This document shows positions 44,438-53,309 of a stretch of 64,000 bases of DNA, in pieces. This DNA comes from Bacteroidia bacterium. GTDB taxonomy: Bacteria > Bacteroidota > Bacteroidia > Bacteroidales > Prolixibacteraceae. The notes under the pieces are model-generated. The model was given only the letters and a program-made list of their open reading frames with translations. It was not told the origin of the DNA and did not search any database. Position 1 is the first letter of the stretch. The number at the start of each line of letters is the position of its first letter. A program made the position numbers and the translations under genes. The stretch covers positions 1 to 64,000 of the forward strand of contig JAPLDT010000019.1 of the NCBI GenBank assembly GCA_026391315.1, in the 5' to 3' direction.

Positions 44438-44596
44438 TGTGAAAATTGGAAAATATGAAAATGTGAAAATTAGGGATGGGCAGATGCAAGAATTAAGTAA
44501 ATATTTAACCATAAAAATGTGTAAATAAACGCCGTGGCGTTCTTCATTTCCACATTTTCACATTTCCCAGTTTCCCAATTAAAATAATGATATAGC
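44438..44596. repeat. inverted repeat with TGTGAAAAT arms and a shared core (hisD-hisC gap)
   Basis: TGTGAAAATTGGAAAATATG-type units on the left pair with CATTTTCACATTTCCCAG on the right. The loop starts GGGCAGATGCAAG (44479) and ends GGCGTTCTTCATTTCC (about 44537-44552). Both loop ends recur in the element at 53310-53440. Reverse-complemented, GAAGAACGC also matches the cores at 2814 and 45721. Confidence 0.75.
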
Positions 44597-45652
44597 ATGA
44601 ATTTTAGTCTACAAAATATTACCAGAAAAAACATCCTCACCCTGCAGCCATACTCCAGCGCACGGGATGAGTATACTGGTGAGGCATCTGTTTTTCTGGA
44701 TGCCAACGAAAATCCGTTCAATGCTCCGTACAACCGCTATCCCGATCCGCGACAGTTGGCGTTGAAAAATCAGCTTGGCCTGATCAAGAAGATTTCGCCA
44801 GACCGCATCTTTCTGGGCAACGGCAGCGACGAGCCCATCGATCTGCTTTTCCGCGCCTTTTGCGAACCAGGCATCGACAATGTTGTCGCCATCTCCCCTA
44901 CTTACGGGATGTACCGTGTAGCCGCAGATATCAACAACATCGCCTACCGGGAGGTACCTTTGGAGGAAGATTTCAGTCTCAATGCAGATAAGATTCTTGC
45001 CGCTACAGATTCAAAAACCAAAATGATTTTCTTGTGTTCGCCCAACAATCCTACCGGGAATGCACTTAACCAGACCGAAGTGGTTAGAATCATCAGCAAA
45101 TTCAATGGATTGGTCGTTTTGGATGAAGCCTATATCGATTTTTGTCCGGAGAAAACACTATTGACCAATCTGGAGCAATATCCGAACCTCGTCATTTTGC
45201 AGACCCTCTCGAAAGCCTGGGGCCTTGCAGCCATCCGGTTGGGCATGGCCTTCGCCACCCCCGAAATCATTGCCATTCTCAGCAAAATAAAATATCCTTA
45301 CAACATCAACCAGCTTACCCAGGAAAAAGCATTGAAAATGCTTCAATTGGATGATCAAAAGGCAAAATGGGTGGAGACCATTCTTCAGCAAAAAGCCATT
45401 CTGGCAAAGGAATTGATAAAACTGCCAAATGTTCTGAAACTTTTTCCCAGCGATGCCAACTTCATCCTGGTAAGAACAACCGCGGCCAAAATGATTTACC
45501 AGGAATTGGTTGAGCGGAAAATTATTGTTCGCGACCGATCCAAAGTGGCCCTTTGCGGGGAAGCACTTCGGATTACTGTTGGAACTGAGGATGAGAATAG
45601 GATATTGCTGGTTGCGCTGAAAGAAATTGGGAAAATAAATGGAAATAAGTAG
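44597..45652 (+). CDS. hisC: histidinol-phosphate aminotransferase
   Basis: PLP-dependent aminotransferase converting imidazole-acetol phosphate and Glu to histidinol phosphate. The 351 residues show FLDANENPFNAPYNRYPDP, GNGSDEPIDLLFRAF, CSPNNPTGN, VVLDEAYIDFCP and the PLP lysine in TLSKAWGLAAIRLG. The last residues, KINGNK, are encoded by a GGAAATAAAT repeat unit that continues past the stop codon. Confidence 0.96.
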   Translation: MNFSLQNITRKNILTLQPYSSARDEYTGEASVFLDANENPFNAPYNRYPDPRQLALKNQLGLIKKISPDRIFLGNGSDEPIDLLFRAFCEPGIDNVVAISPTYGMYRVAADINNIAYREVPLEEDFSLNADKILAATDSKTKMIFLCSPNNPTGNALNQTEVVRIISKFNGLVVLDEAYIDFCPEKTLLTNLEQYPNLVILQTLSKAWGLAAIRLGMAFATPEIIAILSKIKYPYNINQLTQEKALKMLQLDDQKAKWVETILQQKAILAKELIKLPNVLKLFPSDANFILVRTTAAKMIYQELVERKIIVRDRSKVALCGEALRITVGTEDENRILLVALKEIGKINGNK

Positions 45653-45837
45653 AAATAAAGATATAAATTGTAATTGGGAAATGGGTGGGAAGTAAGGATA
45701 AAGGATAAAGGATAAAGGATAAAGTGAAGAACGCTATGATCATGATTTCCATTAACCCTTCAAACATTTCAAACCCTTTAAACCTTTCAAACTCATATCT
45801 CATGTCTTATGTCTCATGTCTTATAACTCATAACTGA
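45641..45837. repeat. composite repeat block (hisC-hisB gap)
   Basis: It contains GGAAATAAGTAGAAATAAAG units overlapping the hisC stop, four GGATAAA units (45694-45722), a core AAAGTGAAGAACGCTATGAT (45721-45740) continuing CATGATTTCC, TTTCAAACC units and TCATGTCTTATG units. The core differs from that at 2814 at only a few positions over 28 nt. Unlike the 2787-2970 element, no matching right arm of CTTTATCC units follows. Confidence 0.7.
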
Positions 45838-46962
45838 ATGAAAAAAGTACTATTCATAGATCGCGACGGCACTTTGATCGTCGAGCCGTCTGAGGATTTT
45901 CAGGTCGACAGCCTCGAAAAGCTTGAGTTTCTCCCGGGCGTATTCAGAAATTTATATGCGATCAGCAAATATTTTGATTACGAATTGGTGATGGTATCCA
46001 ATCAGGATGGCATGGGCACTGCGGATTATCCAGAAGAAAATTTTCACCTGGTTCAGGGGAAGGTATTGAAGGCTTTTGAGAACGAGGGAGTCACCTTCAA
46101 AAAGATCTTCATTGATTGCTCTTTCCCTGAGGATAATTCTCCTACCCGTAAACCAGAAATTGGCCTTTTGCAGGAATATTTGGATGATTCGTACGATTTA
46201 GCCAACTCTTTCGTCATTGGCGACAGGCTTACCGACGTGCAAATGGCCAAGAACCTGGGGTCGAAAGCAATTTATTTCGCTCCTGAATCAAGGGCCGATG
46301 ATCTGATCGACAGCAACCTATCCTCCTCCTGCGCCATGGTTACCGAAAGCTGGGAGGAGATATTCATCTTCCTCTCGGAGTTGGAACGCAAGGCATCCGT
46401 CAAAAGAGAGACCAAAGAGACCAACATCTTTGTGGAGATCAACCTGGCTGGCAAAGGCATCGGCAGGATTTCGACCGGACTGCATTTTTTTGACCACATG
46501 CTGCAGCAAATCTCCACACATTCAGGTTGCGATCTGACAGTTCAGGTTATCGGTGACCTTGAAGTTGACGAACATCATACGGTCGAAGATACTGCCATCG
46601 CACTGGGCGAAGTGATTCATAAAGCCCTTGGCAACAAGCGCGGTATCGAGCGATATGGCTTCTGTTTGCCGATGGATGATTGTCTGGCACAGGTTGCAAT
46701 TGACTTTGGCGGAAGACCCTGGCTAGTGTGGGAAGCTGAATTTCAGCGGGAATATGTGGGAGATGTACCGACAGAACTCTTTCATCATTTCTTCAAATCC
46801 TTCTCCGATGCCGCGCGTTGCAATCTGAACATATGGGCAGAAGGCACCAACGAACACCATAAAATCGAGGGAATCTTCAAGGCATTTGCCCGTTCAATAA
46901 AAATGGCAGTGAGAAAGGATCCGTTTCAGGACACACTTCCAAGCTCGAAAGGTACGCTTTGA
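45838..46962 (+). CDS. hisB: bifunctional histidinol-phosphatase / imidazoleglycerol-phosphate dehydratase
   Basis: A fused enzyme for two steps of histidine synthesis. Residues 1-165 are a HAD phosphatase ([14 protein letters not shown]; Asp7 and Asp9 by position) that removes phosphate from histidinol phosphate. Residues about 190-374 are the dehydratase, with [37 protein letters not shown] and [19 protein letters not shown], whose His and Glu residues bind manganese. The 374-residue length matches E. coli-type HisB. Confidence 0.96.
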   Translation: MKKVLFIDRDGTLIVEPSEDFQVDSLEKLEFLPGVFRNLYAISKYFDYELVMVSNQDGMGTADYPEENFHLVQGKVLKAFENEGVTFKKIFIDCSFPEDNSPTRKPEIGLLQEYLDDSYDLANSFVIGDRLTDVQMAKNLGSKAIYFAPESRADDLIDSNLSSSCAMVTESWEEIFIFLSELERKASVKRETKETNIFVEINLAGKGIGRISTGLHFFDHMLQQISTHSGCDLTVQVIGDLEVDEHHTVEDTAIALGEVIHKALGNKRGIERYGFCLPMDDCLAQVAIDFGGRPWLVWEAEFQREYVGDVPTELFHHFFKSFSDAARCNLNIWAEGTNEHHKIEGIFKAFARSIKMAVRKDPFQDTLPSSKGTL

Positions 46963-47054
46963 AGGAAAGAGGGGGAGACTGGGGGACTGGGAGAAGGGGC
47001 GATTCCGACTCCCATCATTCGAAATCTAAAATTGAAATTCCATTATTTCTAAAT

Positions 47055-47927
47055 ATGAATACACTTTCAACCAAAGAGACCGCCATCCTGCTGATCCACT
47101 GTCCTGATCAAAAGGGGATATTGGCTGCAGTCACCTCGTTTCTGAATGAAAACAGGGGCAACATTATCTATCTCGATCAGAATGTTGATCGTGCAGAGTC
47201 CATCTTTTTCATGCGGGTTGAGTGGGAACTGGATCTCTTCTCCATTCCAAAGGAGAAGATTGCAGACTATTTCGAAACCCTTTTCGCCAAAAAATATGAC
47301 CTCCGTTTTACGCTTCATTTTTCAAGCGAACGTCCAAGGATGGCTCTTTTTGTTTCAAAGATGTCGCACTGCCTGTTCGATATTCTCTCACGCCAAATGG
47401 CCGGTGAGTGGGAAGTGGATATCCCAATGATCATCAGTAACCATAACGATCTTAAACCCGTCGCTGACAAATTTGGCATTGACTTTTACTGTTTTGCAAA
47501 AGACGGTTCCAACAAAGAGGAACAGGAGGCCAATGAGATTGCCCTGCTGAAGGAAAAACAAATCGATTTTATCGTGCTGGGCCGGTATATGCAGGTGCTG
47601 AGTGACAAATTTGTATCGCAATTCCCGAACAGGATCATCAATATCCACCACTCTTTCCTGCCAGCATTTGCAGGTGCCAAACCCTATCATGCCGCGCATG
47701 AACGTGGCGTAAAAATCATTGGGGCCACCAGCCATTATGTAACAACTGATCTGGATGCCGGTCCCATCATTGCCCAGGATGTAGTGCGCATCTCTCACAT
47801 CGACAGCATCGAGAATCTGGTACGCAAAGGCCGTGACCTTGAAAAAATCGTGCTAAGCGAAGCAGTTTACAAGCACCTTCAACGCAAGATTCTGGTCTTT
47901 AACAATAGAACCGTAATTTTTAATTAA
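47055..47927 (+). CDS. purU: formyltetrahydrofolate deformylase
   Basis: Hydrolyses 10-formyl-THF to formate and THF, supplying formate for purine synthesis and balancing one-carbon pools. The start is the ATG at 47055 (MNTLSTKETAILLIHCPDQKG aligned to the family start); the frame is open upstream into hisB but that part is repeat-derived. The 290 residues have an ACT domain (about 5-85) and a formyltransferase-fold domain with the catalytic Asn-His-Asp set in NIHHSFLPAFAGAKPYHAA and GATSHYVTTDLDAGPI. It sits inside the his operon. Confidence 0.9.
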   Translation: MNTLSTKETAILLIHCPDQKGILAAVTSFLNENRGNIIYLDQNVDRAESIFFMRVEWELDLFSIPKEKIADYFETLFAKKYDLRFTLHFSSERPRMALFVSKMSHCLFDILSRQMAGEWEVDIPMIISNHNDLKPVADKFGIDFYCFAKDGSNKEEQEANEIALLKEKQIDFIVLGRYMQVLSDKFVSQFPNRIINIHHSFLPAFAGAKPYHAAHERGVKIIGATSHYVTTDLDAGPIIAQDVVRISHIDSIENLVRKGRDLEKIVLSEAVYKHLQRKILVFNNRTVIFN

Positions 47928-48130
47928 AAATTACAAATTACAGATTAAAAATTAAGATATAACCCTGAAATTTAATATGATATAAAAACATTCACTTGAA
48001 CTCCATGCACCGGTAATGCTATCAGATGCACTTTCAATTTCCTTTTTAATTTGTGTAATTTGTGCAATCTGTGGTAGGGAGGACTTTAATCTGTGTAATT
48101 TTGTCTGAATCCGTGTAATCTGAGGTAAAA
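47928..48130. repeat. repeat block with AATTTGTGTAATTTGTG units (purU-tlpA gap)
   Basis: AAAAATTACAAATTACAGATT units at the left pair imperfectly with AATTTGTGTAATTTGTGCAA units at 48045-48070 and further ATCTGTGTAATTTTG units. ACCACAGATT-type units of the same class lie at 8500. A CAGATGCA word in the loop (48025) resembles the core end at 44480 and 53338. Confidence 0.6.
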
Positions 48131-48141
48131 AATCAAATCAT

Positions 48142-48690
48142 ATGAAGAATATTAATCGACTTAGTCTTATCACCGTTTCCCTGTTTCTCGTTTCACTCTC
48201 CTCTTTCGCCCAAATCCCTGTCAAAGAGGTACCTACCGAATATGGTTATATTGTAAAAATTGGCGATCAGATGCCTGCTTTCTCCACAACCCTGATCGAT
48301 GGCAGAAAATTCTCTTCAACCGACTTCAAAGGCAAGGTGGTGATGCTGCAATTTACTGCCAGCTGGTGTAGTGTATGCCGGAAAGAGATGCCCTTCATCG
48401 AAAGGGACATCTGGCAAAAGAACAAGAACAACAAAAACTTTGTACTGGTTGGAGTTGACCTGGATGAACCTTTGGAAAAGGTATCAAACTTTCAAAAAGA
48501 CATCAAAATAACCTACCCGATGGCTCTGGATCCGGGTGGTAAAATCTTCGGACTTATCGCCGAGAAAAAAGCCGGTGTAACCCGCAACATCATCCTCGAC
48601 AAAACAGGTAAAATTGTCTACCTGACACGTCTGTACAAAGAGGATGAATTCGCAGAAATGGTAAAAGTCATTGAGACATTACTTAAATAA
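48142..48690 (+). CDS. exported thioredoxin-like (TlpA/AhpC-TSA) protein
   Basis: A 182-residue periplasmic thiol-disulfide protein. The signal peptide ends at SFAQ (about residue 24). The thioredoxin fold carries the active site FTASWCSVCRKEMPF with Cys76 and Cys79. Proteins of this class reduce or isomerise thiols in the periplasm, often in cytochrome c maturation. It has no known link to histidine synthesis, though it sits between purU and hisH on the same strand. Confidence 0.8.
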   Translation: MKNINRLSLITVSLFLVSLSSFAQIPVKEVPTEYGYIVKIGDQMPAFSTTLIDGRKFSSTDFKGKVVMLQFTASWCSVCRKEMPFIERDIWQKNKNNKNFVLVGVDLDEPLEKVSNFQKDIKITYPMALDPGGKIFGLIAEKKAGVTRNIILDKTGKIVYLTRLYKEDEFAEMVKVIETLLK

Positions 48691-48855
48691 AAATATGACA
48701 CAGAGTTTCACAACTTGTCCCGATTTGTCGGGAGAGGAGCACGGAGTTACACAGAGAGCACTGAAAATAAATTTTATATAATTTTTTCTCTGTGAAACTC
48801 TGTGTTACCTCCTGGTGTTCCTCTGTGTAACATTTAATATACTCACAATTCTTGC
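48691..48855. repeat. CACAGAG inverted repeat with nested TCCCGA..TCGGGA hairpin (tlpA-hisH gap)
   Basis: ACACAGAGTTTCACA (from 48699) and GAGTTACACAGAGAG pair with CTCTGTGAAACTCTGTGTTA near 48787-48806 and CTCTGTGTAACA at 48820. CTTGTCCCGATTTGTCGGGA (48714-48733) is a small separate hairpin placed within the left arm. Confidence 0.7.
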
Positions 48856-49473
48856 ATGAAAGTCGCTATTATAAAATACAACGCCGGAAACATACAATCG
48901 GTCGATTATGCCTTGAAAAGACTCGGCGTTGAAGCCGCTGTTACATCCGACCTACATGAGATCCGGGCGGCCGACAGGGTCATTTTCCCCGGTGTAGGCG
49001 AGGCCTCAACAACCATGGCCTACCTGCGTAAACATCATCTCGATGAACTCATCATCGATCTGAAGCAACCGGTATTGGGCATCTGCCTTGGCTTGCAACT
49101 GATGTGCCGCCATTCCGAGGAGAACAACACAGATTGCCTGGGGATCTTTGATGAGACAGTCAAAAAATTTGTACTTCAGCCGGATTTGCTGCCATCTATG
49201 AAGATACCGCACATGGGATGGAATACCATTTCAGGATTTAAAAGCGAGCTCTTTGATCCATCGCTGGAAGAACAGCATTTTTATTTTGTCCACTCCTATT
49301 ATGCCACCATTGGTGCCGACACTGCTGCTATTTGTAGCTATTCGATTCCATTCAGCGCGGCGCTTCAAAAGAACAATTTCTTCGCGGTTCAGTTCCATCC
49401 GGAGAAGAGCGGAACGGTAGGGGCAAAAATTTTGGAGAACTTTCTTCAATTACAAAACTATTCGAATCCTTAA
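48856..49473 (+). CDS. hisH: imidazole glycerol phosphate synthase glutaminase subunit
   Basis: The glutaminase half of IGP synthase; it passes ammonia to HisF. The 205-residue class I amidotransferase has the nucleophile Cys77 in GICLGLQLM and the His/Glu pair in VQFHPEKSG (about 180-183). FPGVGEASTTM is the oxyanion-region signature. Its partner hisF lies downstream after hisA. Confidence 0.95.
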   Translation: MKVAIIKYNAGNIQSVDYALKRLGVEAAVTSDLHEIRAADRVIFPGVGEASTTMAYLRKHHLDELIIDLKQPVLGICLGLQLMCRHSEENNTDCLGIFDETVKKFVLQPDLLPSMKIPHMGWNTISGFKSELFDPSLEEQHFYFVHSYYATIGADTAAICSYSIPFSAALQKNNFFAVQFHPEKSGTVGAKILENFLQLQNYSNP

Positions 49474-49737
49474 CACAGAGAATAATTTTCAGTTTATGGA
49501 AGATTCAGCTAGTACAAATATTCTCTCCTCTGCTTACATTTAAGAGGAAACAATCGGAGTCCACCGAGTTTAAAAATCGCAAGCGATTTTTTTCTCTGTG
49601 AAACTCCTTTTCCCTCAATTCAATTTGCATATTGTTAAAATGAATATTTCTGTAGAATTTCTAATAAAAGAGACAAATTACTCTGTGTAAAAAGACAAAT
49701 CACTCTGTGTAAGTTTTTAACAATTTTAAATCTAGTA
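49474..49737. repeat. CACAGAG repeat block with nested AAAAATCGC palindrome (hisH-hisA gap)
   Basis: Units CACAGAG, CTCTGTGAAACTCC and two copies of GACAAATYACTCTGTGTAA fill this gap. A palindrome AAAAATCGCAAGCGATTTTT occupies 49572-49591, with TTAAGAGGAA 23 nt upstream (49540). The same pair, with the palindrome in reverse orientation, is in the hisA-hisF gap. No gene is seen. Confidence 0.65.
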
Positions 49738-50475
49738 ATGAGCATCGAAATCATACCTGCCATAGATATTATTGACGGGAAATGCGTCAGACTTAGTCAG
49801 GGCGACTACAGCCGAAAAACCATTTACAACGAAGATCCCCTCGAAGTAGCCAAGATGTTTGAAGCTTACGGCTTGCAACGTCTGCATCTGGTTGATCTTG
49901 ACGGAGCAAAGGCCCACCACATTGTCAATCACAAAGTTCTGGAGCGGATTGCCCTGCAAACAACGCTCACCATCGATTTTGGCGGCGGACTCAAAAGCGA
50001 CAGGGACCTGGATATCGCCTTTGAAGCCGGAGCGGACATGATTACTGGAGGCAGCATTGCCGTCAAAGGCCCCGCTGTAATGCACAGATGGATTGAGACG
50101 TATGGATCAGAACGAATCATTCTGGGTGCCGATGTCTTGGATAGAAAAATAGCGGTTAGCGGCTGGACCGAAGACAGCGGCATTGATCTCTTCAGCTTTA
50201 TAGGTGGATGGATGGCGAAGGGAATCGACAAAGTCATCAGCACGGATATCAACCGCGACGGAATGCTCACCGGACCATCCATTGAACTTTACAGGGAGAT
50301 ATTGCAGCGCAATCCGTGTATCTACCTGATCGCCAGCGGTGGCGTTGGTTCGGCACAGGATATCATTGATTTGGAGAAGATCGGCGTACCTGCTGTCATT
50401 GTTGGGAAAGCCATCTACGAAGGAAAAATATCGCTGGAAGAGATTGGCAAAATAAATACGGCCAGATTGTCGTAA
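49738..50475 (+). CDS. hisA: ProFAR isomerase
   Basis: HisA isomerises ProFAR to PRFAR. The 245-residue TIM barrel has the catalytic Asp10 region ([20 protein letters not shown]) and the phosphate-binding DFGGGLKSD and [20 protein letters not shown] carries the second catalytic Asp. Normal length and order within the his operon. Confidence 0.95.
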   Translation: MSIEIIPAIDIIDGKCVRLSQGDYSRKTIYNEDPLEVAKMFEAYGLQRLHLVDLDGAKAHHIVNHKVLERIALQTTLTIDFGGGLKSDRDLDIAFEAGADMITGGSIAVKGPAVMHRWIETYGSERIILGADVLDRKIAVSGWTEDSGIDLFSFIGGWMAKGIDKVISTDINRDGMLTGPSIELYREILQRNPCIYLIASGGVGSAQDIIDLEKIGVPAVIVGKAIYEGKISLEEIGKINTARLS

Positions 50476-50805
50476 ATATGACACAGAGAACTTATTTCTT
50501 AACAATGAAATACCCATGAGAAAATATTCACACCAACCGAAAATGATTATATGGGTATTCCATCTGGCAATTGAAAAATAAAATTATAAACAGATGAAAC
50601 TACAAATGGCTTTGAAATAATTGCCTGATCAATAGAACTTAAGAGGAATCTCCGAGGACACAAAGAGAAAAATCGCTTGCGATTTTTAAGCTCAGTGAAC
50701 TCTGTTTTTTTTCTCTAAAATTTATATAAAAGAAAAAAATTCAATGTTCACTCTACTTACGATTAATAGACAATTAGTCTCTGTGTAAAAAAAATATATT
50801 ATAAA
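50476..50805. repeat. 330-nt repeat block with AAAAATCGC palindrome (hisA-hisF gap)
   Basis: ACACAGAGAACTTATT follows the hisA stop, and TTAGTCTCTGTGTAAA ends the gap before hisF. In between, TTAAGAGGAA (50639) precedes AAAAATCGCTTGCGATTTTT (50668-50687), the counterpart of the palindrome at 49572. No reading frame of note is present; this is the longest interruption in the operon. Confidence 0.65.
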
Positions 50806-51558
50806 ATGCTGAGTAAACGCATCATACCATGCCTCGACATCCGCAACGGACAGACCGTGAAAGGGATCAATTTTGTGAACATCCGCGAAGTAGGCGACCC
50901 TGTTGAGCTGGGAAAACGCTATTCGGAACAGGGTGCCGACGAACTTGTCTTCCTCGATATCACAGCTACCCACGAAGGACGAAAAACCTTTGTGGAACTG
51001 GTCAAACGCATCGCCTTCAACCTCAATATACCCTTCACCGTGGGAGGTGGAATCAGCGAACTAAAAGATGCGGATGCCCTGCTTGCTGCCGGCGCTGACA
51101 AAATCTCCATCAATTCGTCGGCCATTAAAAATCCAAAGCTCATCGATGAGCTGGCCCTTCACTTTGGCAGTCAGTTTGTCGTAGTTGCCATCGATGCAAA
51201 AGAGGAGAACAACCGCTGGGAAGCCACCATGCACGGTGGACGAATTCCTACCGGGAAAGAGCTCTTCTCCTGGGCAAAAGAGGCCGAAAACAGGGGCGCC
51301 GGCGAAATCCTCTTCACCTCCATGAACCACGACGGAACCAAAAATGGGTTTGCCAACGAAGCGCTCGCTAAAATGTCGGATCTGCTCTCCATTCCGCTGA
51401 TTGCTTCCGGTGGAGCCGGTACCATGGAACATTTCTCTGATCTTTTCAAATTCGGAAAGGCCGATGCTGGACTCGCTGCCAGCATTTTCCACTTCGGTGA
51501 GATCGCAATACCGGATTTAAAGCACTATCTTCGCACTGAAGGGATAAGTATCAGGTAA
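50806..51558 (+). CDS. hisF: imidazole glycerol phosphate synthase cyclase subunit
   Basis: HisF uses ammonia from HisH to turn PRFAR into imidazole glycerol phosphate and AICAR. The 250-residue TIM barrel shows the catalytic Asp11 in [35 protein letters not shown], the second catalytic Asp in [11 protein letters not shown] and [11 protein letters not shown] for phosphate binding. AICAR returns to purine synthesis, which gives some sense to purU in the same operon. Confidence 0.96.
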   Translation: MLSKRIIPCLDIRNGQTVKGINFVNIREVGDPVELGKRYSEQGADELVFLDITATHEGRKTFVELVKRIAFNLNIPFTVGGGISELKDADALLAAGADKISINSSAIKNPKLIDELALHFGSQFVVVAIDAKEENNRWEATMHGGRIPTGKELFSWAKEAENRGAGEILFTSMNHDGTKNGFANEALAKMSDLLSIPLIASGGAGTMEHFSDLFKFGKADAGLAASIFHFGEIAIPDLKHYLRTEGISIR

Positions 51559-51679
51559 CAAGTGGCACAGAATGTAAAAAAGACTGGGAGAGTGCATCTT
51601 GCAAGTTTGCTACTACGTTTCGGAACAGAAAAATCCTGATAATCTGTAATTTGTAATCTGTAATTTGTAATTCAACACA
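51559..51679. repeat. repeat patch with GTAATTTGTAATCT units (hisF-hisIE gap)
   Basis: AATCTGTAATTTGTAATCTG and a further TAATTTGTAATT stand before the hisIE start (about 51640-51672). The same unit is at 57445-57475 and, reversed, at 47930 and 55215. The left part of the gap has no clear matching arm. Confidence 0.55.
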
Positions 51680-52279
51680 ATGGATATTAATTTCAACAAA
51701 GAAGCATCCGGACTGATTCCTGCCATTATTCAGGATCAGCACACAAACAAGGTATTGATGCTTGGATTCATGAACAGGGAAGCCTATGAAAAATCGGTTC
51801 AGACCGGTCAGGTAACCTTTTTCAGCCGTACCCGGAAACGACTCTGGACCAAAGGGGAAGAATCCGGTAATTTTCTGAATGTGGTCTCCATCACTCCCGA
51901 TTGTGATCAGGATACCCTGTTGATCAAGGCGATCCCGGTAGGTCCCGTTTGCCACACCGGCTCCGACACCTGCTGGGATGAGTCCAATGCGACAGATAAC
52001 TTCTACTTTTTGAAGACCCTGCAAAATTTCATCGCTAAACGAAAGGAAGAGATGCCTGCGGGCTCCTATACCACCTCCTTGTTTAATTCCGGGACTGCCA
52101 AAATTGCCCAGAAGGTGGGAGAAGAAGCGGTCGAAACCGTCATTGAAGCCATGGCCAACAACGACGAACGACTGATCTACGAAGCCTCGGATCTGCTCTA
52201 TCACCTGATGGTGCTGCTTTCGCACAAGGGACTCTCTATTTCAGATCTGGCAACGGAACTGAAGAAGAGGCACAAGTGA
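51680..52279 (+). CDS. hisI: phosphoribosyl-AMP cyclohydrolase / phosphoribosyl-ATP pyrophosphatase
   Basis: Bifunctional HisIE for steps two and three of histidine synthesis. The N-terminal cyclohydrolase has VTFFSRTRKRLWTKGEESGN and the zinc cysteines in TPDCDQDTLL and GPVCHTGSDTCW. The C-terminal helical pyrophosphatase has KIAQKVGEEAVETVIEA and EASDLLYHLMVLL. At 199 residues it is a standard fusion. It is the last gene of the his operon. Confidence 0.96.
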   Translation: MDINFNKEASGLIPAIIQDQHTNKVLMLGFMNREAYEKSVQTGQVTFFSRTRKRLWTKGEESGNFLNVVSITPDCDQDTLLIKAIPVGPVCHTGSDTCWDESNATDNFYFLKTLQNFIAKRKEEMPAGSYTTSLFNSGTAKIAQKVGEEAVETVIEAMANNDERLIYEASDLLYHLMVLLSHKGLSISDLATELKKRHK

Positions 52280-52395
52280 CGAGGAGGCGACTGGGATGAC
52301 GGAGAGACAGGGATGATGGAGAGATGCTCCCTGAGCCTGTCGAAGGGTCGAATTAGATTTCGTATCTATCGGTCCCTGAGCTTGTCGAAGGGCGG
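52280..52395. repeat. GGGATGACGGAGAG patch and two CCCTGAGC(C/T)TGTCGAAGGG repeats
   Basis: After hisIE come irregular purine-rich units (GGGATGACGGAGAGACAGGG). Two direct 19-bp repeats follow at 52329-52347 and 52374-52392, differing at one base and 45 nt apart. This 19-mer is a short imperfect palindrome of a kind found between genes in many bacteria. Confidence 0.7.
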
Positions 52396-52457
52396 AAGTA
52401 CCACATCTAAACTATTATTCCCTGCGTCCTTTGTGTTTAAATTTTAAATTCAAAACA

Positions 52458-53309
52458 ATGAAATCGAAAATTGCCATCATTTTACTGATCACCATAGTTT
52501 TATGTGGAAATCTGCTCGCTGCAGATCCTGTAATTTCATCCATGGATAAGGCCATCATTAAAAATAAACTGGATAAATTTTCCAAAGAGCGTTCCCTTCC
52601 CATTGGCGATCTGGTCCTGAAAATTGGGTTGGACTTTCTGAATACTCCTTATATCGGAAAAACACTCGACAAATCCAAAGTGGAGAAACTTGTCATCAAC
52701 CTTCATCAATTGGATTGTACGACTTTCGCCGAAAACTGCCTGGCGCTTGCCAGAACTGCAAAGAACGACAAGCCTTCTGTCGCCAGGTTTTGCTCTGAGC
52801 TGGAGGGTATCCGCTACCGTGGTGGAAAAATGGATGGTTATGCCAGCCGTTTGCACTATTTCAGCGAATGGATTGCCGACAATGAAAACCGGCACCATGT
52901 TCAATCGATGGCAGCCCAGATGGGAGGGAAAGTACTTCCGCTCAACCTTTTTATTATGAGTAAAAATCCAAAGGAGTATCCTCAACTGATCAATGATCCT
53001 GCTACTACCGCACAAATTCAGGCCATAGAAGAAAAAATCTCCGCTCAAAAATTCTACTACATTCCTGCGGATCAGTTCGAAAGTATTGAAAGCTTAGTCA
53101 AAGATGGAGACATTGTTACACTCACCACCTCTATTCCGGGCGTTGATGTCTCGCATGTGGGCATTCTGCTGAAGAAAGATGGGCATGTCCATCTTCTTCA
53201 TGCATCCTCTGCCGTTATGAAGGTGACAGTCAGCACCGAACCATTTGCCCAGTACCTCACAAAAAGCAAGAGAACAACCGGTGTGATGATTGCCAGACCG
53301 GTGGAATAA
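52458..53309 (+). CDS. DUF1460 (amidase-like, NlpC/P60-fold) exported protein
   Basis: A 283-residue exported protein. The ATG at 52458 gives a proper signal peptide (to about residue 21, LLAADP); nine codons upstream are also open. The DUF1460 pattern is clear: LNTPYIGKTLDKS, the likely nucleophile Cys in LDCTTFAENCLALAR, GYASRLHYFSEWIADN and a later VDVSHVGIL with the likely catalytic His, then LLHASS. Family structures are amidase-like and are thought to act on cell-wall peptides in the periplasm. Confidence 0.85.
   Translation: MKSKIAIILLITIVLCGNLLAADPVISSMDKAIIKNKLDKFSKERSLPIGDLVLKIGLDFLNTPYIGKTLDKSKVEKLVINLHQLDCTTFAENCLALARTAKNDKPSVARFCSELEGIRYRGGKMDGYASRLHYFSEWIADNENRHHVQSMAAQMGGKVLPLNLFIMSKNPKEYPQLINDPATTAQIQAIEEKISAQKFYYIPADQFESIESLVKDGDIVTLTTSIPGVDVSHVGILLKKDGHVHLLHASSAVMKVTVSTEPFAQYLTKSKRTTGVMIARPVE

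Noticed and set aside
46959-47054. N-terminal extension of PurU overlapping hisB
   Set aside because: The extension is coded by G-rich repeat sequence (GGGGGAGACTGGGGGACTGG); the family start matches the ATG at 47055.
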